Source: Hyphomicrobiales bacterium (GTDB lineage: Bacteria; Pseudomonadota; Alphaproteobacteria; Rhizobiales; Aestuariivirgaceae). From it: a stretch of 17,634 nucleotides of DNA. The notes beneath the pieces were generated by a model that saw nothing but the letters and a program-made list of their open reading frames with translations, searched no databases and was not told the origin of the DNA. Position 1 is the first letter of the stretch; every line of letters starts with the position of its first letter. Shown piece after piece: positions 16,011 through 17,634 of this stretch. Location of the stretch: contig JABDJG010000382.1 in NCBI GenBank assembly GCA_013002595.1, forward strand, positions 1 to 17,634, in the 5' to 3' direction. The position numbers were made by a program, and so were the translations under genes.

Positions 16011-17634
16011 ATGATCAGGCTTGTCATCAGATTTGCGGTCATTGCCGTGTTTGCAGCGGCATTTGCCTGGGCGGCCGACCGGCCAGGCAGCCTGTCGGTG
16101 ACCTGGCTTGGCTATCAGATCGACGACATTCCGATCTGGCTGGCGATCAGCGGGCTGGTGCTGGGCTTTTTTGTCCTGTGGTTTACCTGGTGGCTGATCC
16201 GTCTGGCGTTCGGCACGCCGGGCGCGATGGGCGATTTCTTTCGTCTGCGGCGCAGCAGGAAGGGCCTTGATGCGCTGTCCAAGGGCATGGTCGCCGTCGG
16301 CGCCGGTGATGTTGGCGGTGCGCAGCGCCAGGCGATTGCCGCCCGCAAGCTGATGGCCGACAGCCCGCTGGCGCAGCTTCTGGATGCCCAGGCCGCCCAG
16401 ATGCGCGGCGACGAAGACAAGGTCAAATACGTCTATACCCAGATGCTCGATGACCCCGAGAGTGAGGTTGTTGCCTTGCGCGGGCTCTTTACGCTGGCCC
16501 GCAAGGCCGGTGATGAGGCAACGGCGCGGCGCCATGCCGAACGGGCTTTGCGGCTCAATCCGGCACTGGCCTGGGCTGCAGAGGCCATGATGGCCTATCA
16601 GTCGGTCGAGCAGGACTGGCCGGCAGCGCTGGCGCTGATCGAAGGTCAGCGCAGGGCCGGCGGGCTTGACCGGGATCGCGCCAACGCCATCAAGGCGGTC
16701 GTGCTGACGGCGCAGGCGCAAGCCGCTGAAGGCAGCGATGCCGATGCCGCGCTGGATCTGGCCATGAAGGCGCACAAGCTTGATCCCTCGCTTGTACCGG
16801 CAGCCGTCATCGCCGGCCGGGTGCATGCCGAGCAGGGCGCCATCCGCAAGGCCTCCAAAGTCCTCGAGGCGACCTGGAAGCTCTCACCGCATCCCGATAT
16901 TGCCGAGGTCTACCGGCATGCCCGGATGGGCGATTCAACCAACGACCGGCTGGTGCGGATGCGCGATCTGCTGGCGGTCTACCATGGTTATGAAGAAGGT
17001 GCCGTTGCGCTGGCAACGGCGGCCGTTGAAGCGCGCGACTGGAAGACCGCCCGCAATGTGCTGCGGCCCTATTGCAACGACCGCCCGTCAGTGCGCGTGT
17101 GCACGCTGATGGGCGAGATTGAGCAGGGCGAGTTCGGCGACAGCGGCCGGGCCCGCGAGTGGCTTGCCCGCGCGGTCAGGGCGCCGAGGGATCCGGCCTG
17201 GACGGCCGACGGGTTTGTCTCTGCGGACTGGCTGCCGGTGTCACCGACCAGCGGGCGGCTCGGCGCCTTTGAATGGAAAGTGCCGGTGTCGGCACTGTCC
17301 TATGCCGGCGAGGACGACGTGATCATAGAGGAGCCCGAGGTCATCGTGGCTGACGACGTGATCGAGGTCGAAGCTGACGAGGCGCCGGTTGAAGAGGTCA
17401 GCGAACCGGAACCGCCCGTTGAAACTGAACCGGCCGTGGAGGCGGTCGAACCGGTCGAAGCGGTTGAGCCGGCCGAGGCAGTCGAGGCAGTCGAACCAGT
17501 CGAACCGGACGAACCGGAAGAGCCAGTCGAGGCCGCACCCGTTCAAACCGCCGAGCCGGTCGCCGAGAAAGCCGAGGTCACAAAAGCAGAGGCGGCGCTG
17601 CCTGACGAGCCGGTCGATGCCGAACCAACAGACT
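16011..17634 (+). CDS. hemY: HemY-like TPR membrane protein, C-terminus outside window
   Basis: This is the tetratricopeptide inner-membrane HemY of proteobacteria, found in the heme operon; it is not the protoporphyrinogen oxidase of the same name in Bacillus. Two membrane segments lie near residues 3-22 and 42-66, with the HemY_N pattern between and after them (VTWLGYQIDDIPIWLAI, FFRLRRSRKGLDALSKGMVAVGAGD). TPR-like helical repeats fill about 90-420 (for example HAERALRLNPALAWAAEAMMAY and AMKAHKLDPSLVPAAVIAGRV). From about 433 the sequence becomes an acidic, Pro-rich low-complexity tail that runs off the window edge after 541 codons. The start at ATG 16011 is supported by AGGAGA 8 bases upstream. 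The biochemical role of HemY is not settled; it is thought to aid late heme synthesis or its regulation. Confidence 0.9.
   Translation, partial: MIRLVIRFAVIAVFAAAFAWAADRPGSLSVTWLGYQIDDIPIWLAISGLVLGFFVLWFTWWLIRLAFGTPGAMGDFFRLRRSRKGLDALSKGMVAVGAGDVGGAQRQAIAARKLMADSPLAQLLDAQAAQMRGDEDKVKYVYTQMLDDPESEVVALRGLFTLARKAGDEATARRHAERALRLNPALAWAAEAMMAYQSVEQDWPAALALIEGQRRAGGLDRDRANAIKAVVLTAQAQAAEGSDADAALDLAMKAHKLDPSLVPAAVIAGRVHAEQGAIRKASKVLEATWKLSPHPDIAEVYRHARMGDSTNDRLVRMRDLLAVYHGYEEGAVALATAAVEARDWKTARNVLRPYCNDRPSVRVCTLMGEIEQGEFGDSGRAREWLARAVRAPRDPAWTADGFVSADWLPVSPTSGRLGAFEWKVPVSALSYAGEDDVIIEEPEVIVADDVIEVEADEAPVEEVSEPEPPVETEPAVEAVEPVEAVEPAEAVEAVEPVEPDEPEEPVEAAPVQTAEPVAEKAEVTKAEAALPDEPVDAEPTD
17385..17560 (+). 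repeat. Low-complexity Glu/Pro/Val/Ala repeat in the hemY-like gene
   Basis: Imperfect short repeats of codons for VEAVEP and VEPVE type units (GTCGAACCGGTCGAAGCGGT and variants) follow one another. They encode a negatively charged, probably disordered cytoplasmic tail. Such tracts change length easily by slippage. Confidence 0.6.

Noticed and set aside
15813..16826. Open frame of 337 codons on the minus strand opposite the mic60-like and hemY-like genes
   Set aside because: It spans two well-supported plus-strand genes and the gap between them, and its product resembles no family.

Overview
The window looks like a chromosomal housekeeping segment of an alphaproteobacterium, most likely of the Hyphomicrobiales (Rhizobiales) type. 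The evidence is high GC, a dnaG-rpoD pair with a long alphaproteobacterial sigma-70 non-conserved region, divergent tsaD-gpsA and hemC-hemD groups, and a mitofilin/Mic60-like gene between hemD and hemY. No rRNA, tRNA, CRISPR array, prophage or transposase gene is visible. The species cannot be named from sequence alone.

Layout. 1-3692 (minus strand): dnaG (primase) followed by rpoD (sigma-70; its C-terminal part runs off the left edge), with two inverted repeats in the gap between them. 3727-3998: a 272-bp palindromic element without coding capacity, with 32-bp terminal inverted repeats, two internal hairpin arms and TA at both ends. It looks like a MITE and sits directly in front of dnaG. 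4220-4889: a small unknown gene converging on, and overlapping by 11 bp, a stand-alone receiver-domain response regulator. 5219-7968 (minus): arfB (ribosome rescue hydrolase), then a large DUF3604/PHP-like protein. 7969-8418: a non-coding gap with two inverted repeats. 8419-10023 (plus): an orphan membrane histidine kinase. 10024-10330: a non-coding gap with a pair of related palindromic repeats in opposite orientation. 10331-12897 (minus): tsaD-gpsA-EVE-domain gene, tightly packed. 12953-17634 (plus): hemC-hemD-mic60-like-hemY-like, the last one cut by the right edge.

How the parts fit. The left end serves replication priming and transcription initiation. The tsaD/gpsA unit serves tRNA t6A modification and phospholipid precursor synthesis. 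It shares a 55-bp divergent promoter region with the hem unit, which makes uroporphyrinogen III and carries two membrane proteins that occupy the places of E. coli hemX and hemY. Signalling is represented by one orphan kinase and one orphan receiver protein. Coding content is mostly conventional. The less ordinary material is in the intergenic spaces: the MITE-like element abutting dnaG, the paired palindromes near 10.1-10.25 kb, and the inverted repeats near 1.6 kb and 8.1 kb. I did not find a convincing new multi-gene system.
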